In this document: piece after piece, positions 10,694 through 22,623 of the stretch | Position numbering within the stretch: the first letter of the stretch is position 1 | Layout: every line of letters begins with the position of its first letter | Notes under the pieces: generated by a model | Databases searched by the model: none | Told to the model about the DNA's origin: nothing | The model's input: only the letters and a program-made list of their open reading frames with translations | Made by a program: the position numbers and the translations under genes | Source of the DNA: Glaciecola sp. | GTDB taxonomy: Bacteria > Pseudomonadota > Gammaproteobacteria > Enterobacterales > Alteromonadaceae | DNA length: 64,000 nt | Direction of reading: 5' to 3' | Assembly: GCA_023268935.1 (NCBI GenBank) | Contig: JALRKK010000099.1 | Span: 1-64,000, forward strand

Positions 10694-11506
10694 TTAATTT
10701 ACATTGGTACTTTCGAATATTTTATCAGCAGACGCGGCCACAAACCCTTGATATAGTTCACCATTTGGCAATGGGTAGCGCTGTGCAAATTCATAAAAGC
10801 AACTAGGAATATCCACAGTTTGGTCACTGAATACAACGGGCATCTTGTCAGCCATAGTCGAAGATTGAGCAAGACACACGTCTTGGCTGCCTTTGATCTC
10901 CCCACCGGAGGTATTGAGTACGAATCCATGTTGCTTGAGAAGTGAATTCACTTCGACAAGTTCAGTGAGCGTCTCTAAATGGTTTACGCTTACTGTAAAA
11001 TGATTCGCTCGAAAACCCCATGCAGCAAACCACGCCGCGTATTCACTTTCCGCCAATAAATTCTGGTAGTCATTATACGTTAACTGCCAACATTTGCCAG
11101 AGTATAAACAGTTTGACTCAGACATGAATTCCGACGTAACGGATTGACTAATGCGATGCAAAATAGTTTGAACGGCGTCACTCAATTCATCTACTTTAAG
11201 TTCACTGATGAAGACTTTTGGATGATTGCCATCTGGATGCTCAAAATGCATCGCGTTGAGCTTTTTACTGCCAAAATCATAGTCACCACCATGTGTGTAA
11301 CCGAGCGCTTCAAAATGTTGAGATAGCACACTGATCCCCATGTGAGAGAAATTGAGTGTACGCAAAGCAATATGGTCGTTGACGATTTTAGGTGCTGTAT
11401 CCGATGCAGCCAGTAACGCGTGGACTTTCTCTGCACTTGGGGTTATTGACAGGTAATCATTCCAAATTCTGATAAACAATTCATCAATATGGTGTTGTTG
11501 AGACAT
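10694..11506 (-). CDS. DUF1338 domain protein (2-oxoadipate dioxygenase/decarboxylase-like family)
   Basis: NDHIALRTLNF and GGDYDFGSKKLNAMHFEHPDGNHPKVFISEL typical of DUF1338; sits directly downstream of astD. Confidence 0.85.
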   Translation of the reverse strand: MSQQHHIDELFIRIWNDYLSITPSAEKVHALLAASDTAPKIVNDHIALRTLNFSHMGISVLSQHFEALGYTHGGDYDFGSKKLNAMHFEHPDGNHPKVFISELKVDELSDAVQTILHRISQSVTSEFMSESNCLYSGKCWQLTYNDYQNLLAESEYAAWFAAWGFRANHFTVSVNHLETLTELVEVNSLLKQHGFVLNTSGGEIKGSQDVCLAQSSTMADKMPVVFSDQTVDIPSCFYEFAQRYPLPNGELYQGFVAASADKIFESTNVN

Positions 11507-11519
11507 CTTTTTTCCTTAT

Positions 11520-12989
11520 TTATTGGAAGTTAAGACCTGGGCTGAGAGTCTCCGGTAGAAGACCTTCTTCTAACTCAACGGATGCCACAGGATACGCACA
11601 ATAATCGGCTGCATAAAAAGCACTGGCACGATGGTTACCACTATCACCAATACCGCCAAATGGAGCTCCGCCACTTGCGCCAGTAATTGGGCGGTTCCAG
11701 TTCACAATCCCTGCACGGATTAAACGATAAAACGTTTCATACTGCTCTGCATCATCACTTAATAATCCGGCAGAGAGTCCAAAGCGTGTGTTATTAGCTT
11801 CGGCAATGGCAGTTCTAAAATCATCGTAACGGATCACTTTGAGTAATGGGCCAAAATGCTCATCATCCGATAATTTGTTAAGCATTGGCGTCACGTCCAA
11901 AATGCCTGGTGAAATCAAGCCAGAACTCATGTCGAGATGAAGCATTTCGACCAATGGCTTGGCGCCTTGTGAAATAAGTTCAGCTTGAACTGCTATCATT
12001 TGCGTGGCAGCACGCTGCGAGATCATTGATCCCATAAACGGTTGTGGTTGCGCATCGTAATGGCCAACGTGGATATTTTTGGTCACCTCGATTAAACGCT
12101 CAACGATGGCATCGCCGTGTGGGGTGTTGGGCACAAATAAACGTCTGGCACAGGTACAACGCTGTCCTGCTGAGATGAAGGCCGATTGCACAATGTCATG
12201 CACGGTCGCATCAATATCTTTGACATCAGCAACAATCAGAGGGTTATTGCCACCCATTTCAAGCGCGAGGATTTTGCCGGGATGACCCGCAAATTGCTCG
12301 TGTAATCGTTTGCCCGTTGTGGAAGACCCAGTGAAGAACAACCCATCGAGTTGCGGATGACTGGCCAATGCCTTGCCTGTCTCTACCTCACCTTGAACCA
12401 AATTCAAAACGCCTTTAGGTAAGCCAATCGAGGCCCACAGTTCGATCATTTTGGCAGCGACTGCTGGGGTTAATTCACTGGGCTTAAATACGATCGTGTT
12501 ACCTGCTATCAAGGCTGGCACTATGTGTCCATTGGGTAAGTGGCCGGGGAAATTGTAAGGCCCGAATACGGCAACCACACCATGTGGCTTGTGTCGGATA
12601 AAGGCTTTTCCAATTGGCATCGGGTTTTCAGTGATGCCGGTTCTGGTGTGGTAAGACTTTATCGACAGACTGATTTTACCTATCATTGCGCCAGCTTCTG
12701 TCGCGGTTTCCCACAGCGGTTTACCCGTTTCTTGAGCGATGAGCCGAGCAATATCGTCTTTGTGTTCGGTGAGTGCCTCTGCGAAGGCATTGATGTAATC
12801 TAAGCGTTGTTCAACACTTAGCGCTGACCACTCGGCAAACGCTCCTCTGGCTGATGCAACGGCATGATCAACCTGTTCATTCGTTGCACTCACGCCTTCC
12901 CACAAAACTGTGTTCTTGGTTGGATTCAGTGAAGTCATCGGGTGGCCTTCACCGGCCAGCCATTCGCCATTGATAAAATGTGTGTTCAT
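11520..12989 (-). CDS. astD: succinylglutamate-semialdehyde dehydrogenase
   Basis: ALDH family, [15 protein letters not shown] start, [49 protein letters not shown] extends upstream to 13037; ATG at 12989 is the likely start. Confidence 0.93.
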   Translation of the reverse strand: MNTHFINGEWLAGEGHPMTSLNPTKNTVLWEGVSATNEQVDHAVASARGAFAEWSALSVEQRLDYINAFAEALTEHKDDIARLIAQETGKPLWETATEAGAMIGKISLSIKSYHTRTGITENPMPIGKAFIRHKPHGVVAVFGPYNFPGHLPNGHIVPALIAGNTIVFKPSELTPAVAAKMIELWASIGLPKGVLNLVQGEVETGKALASHPQLDGLFFTGSSTTGKRLHEQFAGHPGKILALEMGGNNPLIVADVKDIDATVHDIVQSAFISAGQRCTCARRLFVPNTPHGDAIVERLIEVTKNIHVGHYDAQPQPFMGSMISQRAATQMIAVQAELISQGAKPLVEMLHLDMSSGLISPGILDVTPMLNKLSDDEHFGPLLKVIRYDDFRTAIAEANNTRFGLSAGLLSDDAEQYETFYRLIRAGIVNWNRPITGASGGAPFGGIGDSGNHRASAFYAADYCAYPVASVELEEGLLPETLSPGLNFQ

Positions 12990-13024
12990 AGGGAGCCTTA
13001 TTTTTTCTGTCGTTATAGGTGTTT

Positions 13025-14038
13025 TTACAAGTAACAAAAGCGCACGGGATCCCCGTTCACAAGTTGCAATGCCGTCAGTGTCTCTGAGCTGACAATGATA
13101 TGGTCAGGGGTTTCGCTTACCGGTTGCATTACCGCCCTGAAATTAGAGAGTGAGGTATTGCTGATCATGGCTTTAGGAGCATTTGCATCAAGCTTGCCAG
13201 CAATGACGGGCTTAGAAATTGACTCCCGAACTGTTTTAATCTGTGGTAAATCTGCTTCGACCGTTGGCCCTGCATCAAAAATGTCAACATACCCTCGGCA
13301 TACGAAACCTTCTTTTTGTAATAAATTTAAAGCAGGTTTAGTTTTGTCGTGTACTTTACCAATGACGGCTTGGGCGGCCTCAGAGAGCAAATTGACGTAA
13401 ATTGGGTATTTGGGCATCAACTCAGCAATGAAGACTTTTTTGCCAATCCCGGTAAGATAATCCGCTGTAGGAAAATCGATTGAGAAGAAGTGTTTTTCTA
13501 GCCATTCCCAAAACGGCGAGCGACCATTTTCGTCATTAATACCGCGCATCTCTGCGATAACCGTGGTTGAAAACCGTTCTGGGTGCTCAGCCATAAATAA
13601 AAAACGTGTTTTGGACAAAAACTTGCCCATGTCTTTGATTCGAGCAGTTTCGCGCAAGAACAACGTGCAGATCTCACTGACGCCGGTATAGTCATTACAA
13701 AATGTCAATATATCTACGGTATTGTAGATGTCTAACTCACGTGAGGCGTGCACGACTTTACCCATGTGATAGTGATAAAATGGGTCGGTGACGCCAACTT
13801 TTGCTTCAATACCCGATGTACCCAGAATCTCACCAGTGATAGAGTCTTCTAATACAAATAAGTATCCTTCGTCACCGGCAGTGCTAATCTCTGCTGAAAA
13901 AGACGTTTGTGACTTTTCGATCTTGTTTTGCAACAAGGTATCATCCACCGGTAATGAAGTGAAACCAATACCAGACTCTTCTGCAATCTGAAGCAACGCG
14001 GCAAAGTCCTTTTGCGCAATCGGACGTATGACATTCAT
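13025..14038 (-). CDS. astA: arginine N-succinyltransferase
   Basis: [40 protein letters not shown]..., [34 protein letters not shown]; adjacent to astD/astC. Confidence 0.95.
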   Translation of the reverse strand: MNVIRPIAQKDFAALLQIAEESGIGFTSLPVDDTLLQNKIEKSQTSFSAEISTAGDEGYLFVLEDSITGEILGTSGIEAKVGVTDPFYHYHMGKVVHASRELDIYNTVDILTFCNDYTGVSEICTLFLRETARIKDMGKFLSKTRFLFMAEHPERFSTTVIAEMRGINDENGRSPFWEWLEKHFFSIDFPTADYLTGIGKKVFIAELMPKYPIYVNLLSEAAQAVIGKVHDKTKPALNLLQKEGFVCRGYVDIFDAGPTVEADLPQIKTVRESISKPVIAGKLDANAPKAMISNTSLSNFRAVMQPVSETPDHIIVSSETLTALQLVNGDPVRFCYL

Positions 14039-14043
14039 AAAAA

Positions 14044-15276
<1,233 letters not shown>

Positions 15277-15364
15277 TTATTTCGTTTAACGTGTCTAAAA
15301 TACGCCTTTTTCGGCCTGGTGTAAATGCCTTTATCCCTTGTAAAATAAAGGGTTTTGCGGGTTT

Positions 15365-15394
15365 TGCATAAAGCGTGCATAAACTCTGCATAAG
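15365..15394. promoter_or_regulatory. three TGCATAA direct repeats at exact 11-bp period upstream of astC
   Basis: TGCATAAAGCG TGCATAAACTC TGCATAAG at 15365, 15376, 15387 in the astC 5' region. Confidence 0.4.
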
Positions 15395-15496
15395 TATCCG
15401 AACCCAGTTCCAAAAGTGTGCGTAAATATTTAAAAAATATTTTTTATCTTTTTTAATCGTGGGTCAAAATGACCAAAAAGCGAATGCTAACTTCAA

Positions 15497-16063
15497 TTAA
15501 ATTTGTAATAAGAAGTTGCTTAACACGGCATGACCGTGTTCGGTCAGAAGCGACTCAGGATGAAACTGCACGCCGAATAGACGTTTTGTTGGGGCTTCGA
15601 TTGCCATGATAACATTGTCATCAGTTGTCGCGGTAACGACAAAACCACTGGGTAAGCGGTTTGGCTCGATGACTAAAGAGTGATATCGGGTGACGGTAAA
15701 TTGCTTAGGTAGATTGTGGAATAACACGCCACTGGTTGTGCGGATGGTCGATACTTTACCATGCATTGCTTGTGGTGCTCTTATGATATTAGCTCCAAAG
15801 GCTTGTGCAATCGCTTGATGGCCCAGACACACGCCCAAAATTGGATAGTGAGTATGGCACTGCTTAATGACTTCTAAACTAATGCCAGCCTCATTCGGAG
15901 TGCATGGTCCGGGTGAAATTACAATCGCATCTGGAGCAAGTGCCCTGATTTCATCAAGCGTTATCTCGTTATTTCGTTTGACCACTACTTCGCAACCTAG
16001 CTCAACAATATAGCGAGCTAGGTTGTGGGTAAATGAATCGAAGTTATCAATGACTAAGATCAT
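15497..16063 (-). CDS. pabA: aminodeoxychorismate/anthranilate synthase component II (glutamine amidotransferase)
   Basis: MILVIDNFDSFTHNLARYIVELG, GVCLGHQAIAQAFG, FGVQFHPESLLTEHG. Confidence 0.88.
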   Translation of the reverse strand: MILVIDNFDSFTHNLARYIVELGCEVVVKRNNEITLDEIRALAPDAIVISPGPCTPNEAGISLEVIKQCHTHYPILGVCLGHQAIAQAFGANIIRAPQAMHGKVSTIRTTSGVLFHNLPKQFTVTRYHSLVIEPNRLPSGFVVTATTDDNVIMAIEAPTKRLFGVQFHPESLLTEHGHAVLSNFLLQI

Positions 16064-16078
16064 GTTTGGTGTCGTGTG

Positions 16079-17083
16079 TTATTGGGCAGGAATGAACCCC
16101 AGCGCACGATAAGCTTCAGCGAGCGTTTTTGCTGCTCGAGCAGAGGCTTTTTCGGCACCCTGATGCATGACTTCTTGCAAATAAGCTTGGTCACTGCGAA
16201 TTTCTGCAAAGCGGGCTTGAATGGGCTCAAGCATGTTCACAACAGCATCTGCAACATCGCCTTTGAGGTGACCGTACATTTTATCAGTGTACTCAGGAAC
16301 CAAATCATTAATACTGCGACCTGTAGTGCAAGATAATAAAGACAAAAGGTTCGAGACACCTGCTTTGTTCTCGGGATCGAAAAAGATGTTCGCTTGCTCA
16401 TCAGAATCGGTCACTGCACGCTTGATTTTTTTAGTGATTTTTTTGGGATCTTCTAATAGTCCTATAAAATTATTCGGATTGTCGTCCGACTTTGACATCT
16501 TTTTGGTCGGTTCTTGCAAGCTCATGACTCGAGCACCTGCTTTTGGAATATGAGGCTCAGGTAAGGTAAAGACATCGCCGTATAAATTGTTAAAACGCGT
16601 GGCAATATCTCGGGTTAATTCAAGGTGCTGTTTTTGGTCTTCACCTACAGGTACTTCATTGGCTTGGTATAACAAGATGTCTGCCGCTTGCAATACGGGA
16701 TAACTGTATAAGCCGACATTGATGTTGTTTTCATTCTTAGCAGATTTGTCTTTAAACTGGGTCATGCGATTGAGCTCACCCATTTGCGTGTAGCAGTTCA
16801 GCACCCAGGATAATTGTGCGTGTTCAGGGACGTGCGATTGCATGAAAATTGTGCTTTTTTGTGGGTCAATACCGCAGGCCAAATATAACGCAAGGCCATC
16901 CAAACAAGCGGCTGTCAAATCAGCTGGATTTTGACGTACTGTGATCGCATGCAAATCAACAATCATGTACAAGCAATCATGTGTCTCTTGCATGGCAACC
17001 CATTGTTTGAGCGCTCCCATGTAGTTGCCAATTGTAAGTTGTCCAGATGGCTGACAGCCACTTAATACCACAGGTTTTGTCAT
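16079..17083 (-). CDS. trpS: tryptophanyl-tRNA synthetase
   Basis: [30 protein letters not shown] motif. Confidence 0.97.
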   Translation of the reverse strand: MTKPVVLSGCQPSGQLTIGNYMGALKQWVAMQETHDCLYMIVDLHAITVRQNPADLTAACLDGLALYLACGIDPQKSTIFMQSHVPEHAQLSWVLNCYTQMGELNRMTQFKDKSAKNENNINVGLYSYPVLQAADILLYQANEVPVGEDQKQHLELTRDIATRFNNLYGDVFTLPEPHIPKAGARVMSLQEPTKKMSKSDDNPNNFIGLLEDPKKITKKIKRAVTDSDEQANIFFDPENKAGVSNLLSLLSCTTGRSINDLVPEYTDKMYGHLKGDVADAVVNMLEPIQARFAEIRSDQAYLQEVMHQGAEKASARAAKTLAEAYRALGFIPAQ

Positions 17084-17095
17084 GTTCTCTTTCTC

Positions 17096-17770
17096 TTATG
17101 ATGTTACAGTGGCAAGTTGCTCGCGCATTTGCGATATCACTTGCTTATAATCTGGTTGATTAAAAATCGCCGAGCCTGCGACAAACATGTCAGCGCCCGC
17201 TGCAGCCACTTCTGCAATATTGGCAGGGCCAATTCCACCATCGACTTCAATTCGGATGTCCGGATTCACCTGAGCGCACAGTGCTTTAACTTGCGCAATT
17301 TTGGTCAACGTATGTGGGATGAATTTTTGCCCGCCAAAACCTGGGTTAACTGACATTAATAACACGTAATCCAATTTATGTAGGACATGCTCAAGAATCT
17401 GTAATGGCGTAGCTGGGTTTAATACCAGACCGGCTTGGCAACCACCAGCCTTAATCAATTCTATACTGCGGTCAATGTGTTGCGACGCTTCAGGGTGAAA
17501 GCTGATCATGCTTGCACCGGCTGTAATGAACTGTTCAATTAAACTATCGACTGGCGATACCATTAAATGCACGTCAATCGGGGCAGTAATGCCATAATTG
17601 CGCAATGCCTTACAAATCGGTGCGCCAAAAGTAAGGTTGGGGACATAATGGTTGTCCATTACATCGAAGTGCACAACGTCCGCACCTGCATTGATGACAG
17701 AGGCAACCTCTTCACCAAGACGAGCAAAATCTGCAGACAATATGGAAGGGGCGATTAAGTAGGGTTTCAT
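17096..17770 (-). CDS. rpe: ribulose-phosphate 3-epimerase
   Basis: [41 protein letters not shown]. Confidence 0.97.
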   Translation of the reverse strand: MKPYLIAPSILSADFARLGEEVASVINAGADVVHFDVMDNHYVPNLTFGAPICKALRNYGITAPIDVHLMVSPVDSLIEQFITAGASMISFHPEASQHIDRSIELIKAGGCQAGLVLNPATPLQILEHVLHKLDYVLLMSVNPGFGGQKFIPHTLTKIAQVKALCAQVNPDIRIEVDGGIGPANIAEVAAAGADMFVAGSAIFNQPDYKQVISQMREQLATVTS

Positions 17771-18106
17771 CTGGCCGGCCTTTTGGATATGGATAAAAAA
17801 TTTTTCAGTATTTTACACGAGAATACCTGTTTATCCCAAATGCAATCTCAGTTTAGATAAATACACGTTATATAACGCTCTTTTGATGATGAGCTAGGAT
17901 GGGGCGCTATGCTCAATATTGGTGCAATTAAGCTAATCGCGGGTTTAAAAAAATGTAAAAATACATTTATTTTATTGTTTTATTTTATATTAAACAATGA
18001 CTTATATAATTGGCTCGTATTTTGAATTACTTTTCGTAAGGCGAACTTTATTTGCTCAATTCCTCCAAAGCACTGTCGATAAGTGCTAAGGATATAACTT
18101 TACTCA

Positions 18107-18739
18107 ATGGAGAAACACATGAAACTAGCAAAATTAACTGTAATCGGTGCAGCTTTACTATCCACTTCGGCTATGGCTGATTGGTCTGCAAATGTTGGCA
18201 TTGTATCTGACTATCATTTCCGCGGGATCCAACAGACGGAATCTGCATCAGCCTCTGCGGGTGTTGATTATGAAAATGGTGGTTTTTATGCTGGCGTTTG
18301 GACTGCTGAAGTTGAAGATGGTCTGGAAGTCGATTTATACGGTGGGTACGGTTTTGACATCACTGATGGGGTAAGCGGTAGCATCGGCTATACCACCTAT
18401 CAATACACAGGTGATTTTGATTCTGCTTATAACGAGTTTAACTTTGGTTTAAGCGCAGGTATGTTCAGTCTTGAGTATTCAGTTGGTACTTGGGATGGCC
18501 CTGTTGGCGCCGAAGTGGACGTAGATTATGATTTTGTTGGCCTAACGGTTGCAGGTGAAAACGGCCTTTATGCGACGGCTGGCTTCTTTGGTAAGGACAC
18601 TGAAGGCGAATACTTTGAATTTGGTTACGGTACATCTGTTGGTGAGTTTGATGTAGGCTTAGGTCTAGTCGTCAGCGGTTCTGACCTAGATGATTCTGAG
18701 TCTTTATACTTGTCTTTGAGTAAATCATTCGACTTATAA
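18107..18739 (+). CDS. TorF family putative porin (beta-barrel outer membrane protein)
   Basis: Signal peptide then WSANVGIVSDYHFRGIQQTESASASAGVDYENGGFYAGVWTAEVE, typical of TorF/TIGR02001 proteins. Confidence 0.88.
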   Translation: MEKHMKLAKLTVIGAALLSTSAMADWSANVGIVSDYHFRGIQQTESASASAGVDYENGGFYAGVWTAEVEDGLEVDLYGGYGFDITDGVSGSIGYTTYQYTGDFDSAYNEFNFGLSAGMFSLEYSVGTWDGPVGAEVDVDYDFVGLTVAGENGLYATAGFFGKDTEGEYFEFGYGTSVGEFDVGLGLVVSGSDLDDSESLYLSLSKSFDL

Positions 18740-18775
18740 TTTTTTGAACTTATTTGTTTAAAAAGTGTACTAAAC

Positions 18776-18813
18776 AATGCTAGGTGTTCACGCATCTAGC
18801 ATTTGTTTTTATT
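18776..18813 (+). terminator. Rho-independent terminator after the torF-like gene
   Basis: AATGCTAG(18776-18783)...CTAGCATT(18796-18803) perfect 8-bp stem followed by TGTTTTTATT. Confidence 0.6.
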
Positions 18814-18858
18814 GGAAAGTGCTTTATACTTAATACACAGACTCAACTAGGATAGGTC

Positions 18859-19254
18859 ATGGTTATTTCAAATAAAGTAGTAGCCCTTGCAGTTTTTGCT
18901 GTTGCAGTAGTAGGCATCGATTCTTACTTGGCACATAGCAAAACCGAGGATTGCTATGCTTTTTTGCAGACCGATTCCATGTTTTCCTTAAGTGATGTCC
19001 ATTCAACATCTTTGGTGTCTAACCCATTAAGTTCAATCACTCGTCCCTCCATACCAGTAGAATTATCTCAAACCGCTCAACAACAACTCAATCAATGTCT
19101 TGCTGCCAAACAAAATGAGGTCAGCTGGTTGGACTGGGTGTTTTCTGATTCCAATTCAGGGACATTTCATTACCTTGATTTGCTCGAATTACTCACACCG
19201 AATAATGACAATGATTATTCGTCAGGTGGGGCAAACCGTCCTAATACGCAATAG
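18859..19254 (+). CDS. hypothetical protein with N-terminal hydrophobic segment
   Basis: 131-aa ORF, N-terminal TM/signal-like segment, S/N-rich tail, no family recognised. Confidence 0.55.
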   Translation: MVISNKVVALAVFAVAVVGIDSYLAHSKTEDCYAFLQTDSMFSLSDVHSTSLVSNPLSSITRPSIPVELSQTAQQQLNQCLAAKQNEVSWLDWVFSDSNSGTFHYLDLLELLTPNNDNDYSSGGANRPNTQ

Positions 19255-19268
19255 TTTTTTGAGGTCGA

Positions 19269-19457
19269 TTGTTGAAACCAAGTCTTTGGCAAGTTATCAA
19301 ATCCGTTGCGGCAAGTGCCATTGGGGTACAATCCCAGGCTAATTACGAACAAGATGGTAAAGCAAATTCTTTTGTGCCTTATCTCATTGTTGGAGTTATT
19401 TTTGTATTGTGTTTCATTGCGACCTTGGTTGTTTGGGTCAAGGCAATGTTAGCTTGA
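19269..19457 (+). CDS. DUF2970 small membrane protein
   Basis: LWQVIKSVAASAIGVQSQANYEQD + single TM; TTG start. Confidence 0.72.
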   Translation: MLKPSLWQVIKSVAASAIGVQSQANYEQDGKANSFVPYLIVGVIFVLCFIATLVVWVKAMLA

Positions 19458-20285
19458 TTAAGCGCTATAGATCGCAAGCAATTCCCTTACTTTTACCCTA
19501 CCTTGAGCAAGACGTGAAATTGAGCGATGAACCTGTAAGCGTTTTATCCGAGTGGCTTCCGCGTAGAGTTGACGCGTTTCTGAAATATCGTGATTTGAAA
19601 TAACGGTTGTAATGCCATTTGTTTGGGCGCGTTTAGCACAATCTACTAGACGCATTTGCTCAGAATGTGAAAAAGAATTCCCTGCATAAGCGGTAAAATG
19701 GGCCGTCACTGTAAGAGGGGTATAAGGCGGATCACAATAAATCACATCACCTTCTTGGGCTTGTGCAAAGACATCAGCAAAATCCCCTTGCATCAACTGA
19801 GCCGATTGCAATTTGGTCGACATCTGGTGTAGTTCAGGTTCAGGATAATACGGTTTTTTATAGCGGCCAAATGGTACGTTGTAACCACCTTTGGAGTTAT
19901 AACGACACAAGCCATTAAAGCCATGACGGTTGAGATACAAAAATAAGCACGCGCGGCGAAATGGTTCACTACAGTCATTAAACTCATCTCTCAAGGCATA
20001 ATAAGACTCTGCAGAATTGTGTTCTGGAGTGAACATATCACTAGTTGCATCGATATAACGAGAAATGTCAGATTTGAGTGCTTGATAAAAACCGACCAAG
20101 TCCGCATTCATGTCATTGAGCAAGTACGATTCATAATTTGTATTTAAACAAACAGAACCGCCACCGACAAAAGGCTCGATTAAGCGATTAATGCCGCGTT
20201 TTGGAAGACAGCGTTGGATCTCTGGAACTAACTTTTTTTTGCCACCGGCCCATTTTAAACATGCGCGGTGTTTAGTTATTCTCAT
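19458..20285 (-). CDS. dam: DNA adenine methylase
   Basis: LKWAGGKKKLVPEIQRCLPKRG...EPFVGGGSV; DPPYTPLT catalytic motif; next to aroB/aroK. Confidence 0.95.
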   Translation of the reverse strand: MRITKHRACLKWAGGKKKLVPEIQRCLPKRGINRLIEPFVGGGSVCLNTNYESYLLNDMNADLVGFYQALKSDISRYIDATSDMFTPEHNSAESYYALRDEFNDCSEPFRRACLFLYLNRHGFNGLCRYNSKGGYNVPFGRYKKPYYPEPELHQMSTKLQSAQLMQGDFADVFAQAQEGDVIYCDPPYTPLTVTAHFTAYAGNSFSHSEQMRLVDCAKRAQTNGITTVISNHDISETRQLYAEATRIKRLQVHRSISRLAQGRVKVRELLAIYSA

Positions 20286-20850
20286 CAGTTACGAGTATTT
20301 CACGTTGTACTGCAAGACTTGATTGAGCAAATGGCCCCGCAGCAATGATTTCTGGTGGCAATGAGTTTACAATGCTGAGCGCCTCTTGCCTAGTTGCAAA
20401 ATCAATATTGAGCAGCAGAACATACCAAGTGCCTCCGAATTTTAGGGTTTGATACAGGCATGCTTGATCCTGTAAGGCATGAGTTTTAACGTATTGCATG
20501 ATTGCACCGTGGTCTTACATACCGACTAATTGCAATAACCAAACGTCATTAAGCAAACTGAGCAACACGTCATTATCGAACATATTTTGTTCTAAGCTTC
20601 ACTCCAGGAACTGGCTAAAGACTTTTTTAGCATCAGTAACGTTCTAAGAAGGTTCTGTTTTGGTCACGTGTACGTCAGCTGATCACCAATACTGCAAAGA
20701 AAGCAATAATAGTTGCTTACTGTTGCGAGCCGCTATGGCTTGTCGTCCCGCCTTCGTCCAATTTTGCTCTGCAAATAATATGACATTGAGATATTGTTTA
20801 TGCTTGGTAAAACGAGACTGCAACACCAAATCCCAGAGACCGTTATGGTT
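20272..20850 (-). pseudogene. damX: damX remnant: ATPase-like fragment, then SPOR domain broken by an in-frame TAA
   Basis: Minus frame from 20850: [55 protein letters not shown] (stop 20685-20683), then MFDNDVLLSLLNDVWLLQLVGM*DHGAIMQYVKTHALQDQACLYQTLKFGGTWYVLLLNIDFATRQEALSIVNSLPPEIIAAGPFAQSSLAVQREI (TAA 20517-20515). Located between aroB and dam, the canonical damX position. Confidence 0.8.
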
Positions 20851-21916
20851 AAGCCCCTAAAATTTGTGTTAAAATTTCAGTATTAACTGCGTCGGTAACA
20901 ATCGCCGAACCAATGCCGGTAGGTAAAATATAGCGTATGTTACCCGCTTGTACCTTTTTGTCGTGTGCCATATGTTTTACATAGGTTTGATAGTTCATAC
21001 CTTCAGGACCGACAATGGGTAAGTCAAACGCCTCAAGTAGGGCCTCAACGCGTCGACAATCTAACGCGGTAACCATGTTGTGCGCCATAGCTACCTTTGT
21101 GGCAATATTAATACCAGCTGCAACGGCTTCACCATGTAACCAGTTGCCGTAGCCCATTTCGGCTTCAATAGCATGACCAAAGGTATGTCCTAAATTAAGC
21201 AAGGCACGCAGTCCACGCTCTTGCTCGTCCTGTGCCACAATCTCGGCTTTAATGGCGCAACAGCGCTCAATAGCATAGCGCAAGGTTGGTAAATCTAAGG
21301 CTTTCAGGGAGGCCGTGTTTTGTTCCAACCAGGCAAAAAATGCTCCATCGTAAATCACACCGTATTTAATAACTTCGGCCATCCCGGCAGCAAATTCTCT
21401 TGCAGGCAAAGTATTCAATGTTTTAGGGTCGATGAACACCGCTTTGGGTTGATAAAAAGCGCCTATCATATTTTTGCCAAGCGGATGATTGACGGCTGTT
21501 TTACCCCCTACCGATGAGTCGACTTGTGATAACAATGTCGTTGGCATCTGGATAAAATCAATTCCGCGCTGAAAGCAAGCCGCGGCAAAACCAGTAAGAT
21601 CGCCAATAACCCCGCCACCTAAAGCGATTAACGTGGTATCTCTCGAGGCATGTTGCTCCAGCAGAAACGTCTGGATTTGCTCAAAGCGCGTCAAGTCTTT
21701 GTATTGCTCGCCGTCTGGTAATACGATATGCGATACAGCAAAACCGTCTAACGCGTTTTCAACTTGCTTTAAGTACAAAGGCGCAATGGTTTCGTTCGTG
21801 ACGATGACGACTTTATTGGTTTTCACTAAAGGTGAAATGGTTGCTTGGTTTAAGCAATCTGGAGAGATGATAATGGGGTAGCTACGCGCCCCAAGTTCAA
21901 CGGTAAGAGTGTGCAT
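20849..21916 (-). CDS. aroB: 3-dehydroquinate synthase
   Basis: [90 protein letters not shown]. Confidence 0.98.
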   Translation of the reverse strand: MHTLTVELGARSYPIIISPDCLNQATISPLVKTNKVVIVTNETIAPLYLKQVENALDGFAVSHIVLPDGEQYKDLTRFEQIQTFLLEQHASRDTTLIALGGGVIGDLTGFAAACFQRGIDFIQMPTTLLSQVDSSVGGKTAVNHPLGKNMIGAFYQPKAVFIDPKTLNTLPAREFAAGMAEVIKYGVIYDGAFFAWLEQNTASLKALDLPTLRYAIERCCAIKAEIVAQDEQERGLRALLNLGHTFGHAIEAEMGYGNWLHGEAVAAGINIATKVAMAHNMVTALDCRRVEALLEAFDLPIVGPEGMNYQTYVKHMAHDKKVQAGNIRYILPTGIGSAIVTDAVNTEILTQILGA

Positions 21917-21944
21917 GGGGCGTTTTGCTCATAATTTAACGATA

Positions 21945-22460
21945 TTAGTGACCGATTTTTTGCATGATCTGATTGGCAACCGCACGTGCGCTTTGCTCGT
22001 CAGTATCGACAATATAGTCTGCGACTTCTTCATATAATGGATTGCGCTCTTCGGCAAGTTTAGTTAGTACGATTTCTGGATCGTCTTCTTGTAATAGTGG
22101 ACGACGTTTGTCGCGCTGAGTACGGGCAACTTGCTTATCAATGGTTGTTTTGAGATAGACCACAATACCTCTGGCAGATAGGCGGTTGCGTACTGCTGAA
22201 TTAATAATAGAACCACCACCGGTTGCAAGCACAATACCTTGGCGGTCGGTTAACTCGTTGATCATTTCTGCTTCGCGTTTGCGGAAACCATCTTCCCCTT
22301 CGATGTCAAAGATCCATGAGATATCAGCGCCAGTTTTGCGCTCGATTTCTTGGTCAGAATCGAAGAATTCTAAATGTAACTCGTCAGCTAGATGGCGACC
22401 AATAGTGCTTTTGCCAGCACCCATAGGACCAACTAAAAAGATATTACGTTTTTCAGCCAT
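21945..22460 (-). CDS. aroK: shikimate kinase I
   Basis: [43 protein letters not shown] track extends to 22526, start refined to 22460. Confidence 0.96.
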   Translation of the reverse strand: MAEKRNIFLVGPMGAGKSTIGRHLADELHLEFFDSDQEIERKTGADISWIFDIEGEDGFRKREAEMINELTDRQGIVLATGGGSIINSAVRNRLSARGIVVYLKTTIDKQVARTQRDKRRPLLQEDDPEIVLTKLAEERNPLYEEVADYIVDTDEQSARAVANQIMQKIGH

Positions 22461-22623
22461 ATCTGGATAATTCGCTTGTGAATGTGAAAGAAATGCTTGG
22501 GGCTCAGTAATGTTTAATCCCAGCACATGTCACGCCGTAGGCATGCTACGAGCCATGACGCCAATTTCCTCGTGAAATTTTCGAGACGCGAGATTATCTC
22601 AGTCTTAGCGCCAATGTTCAAGT

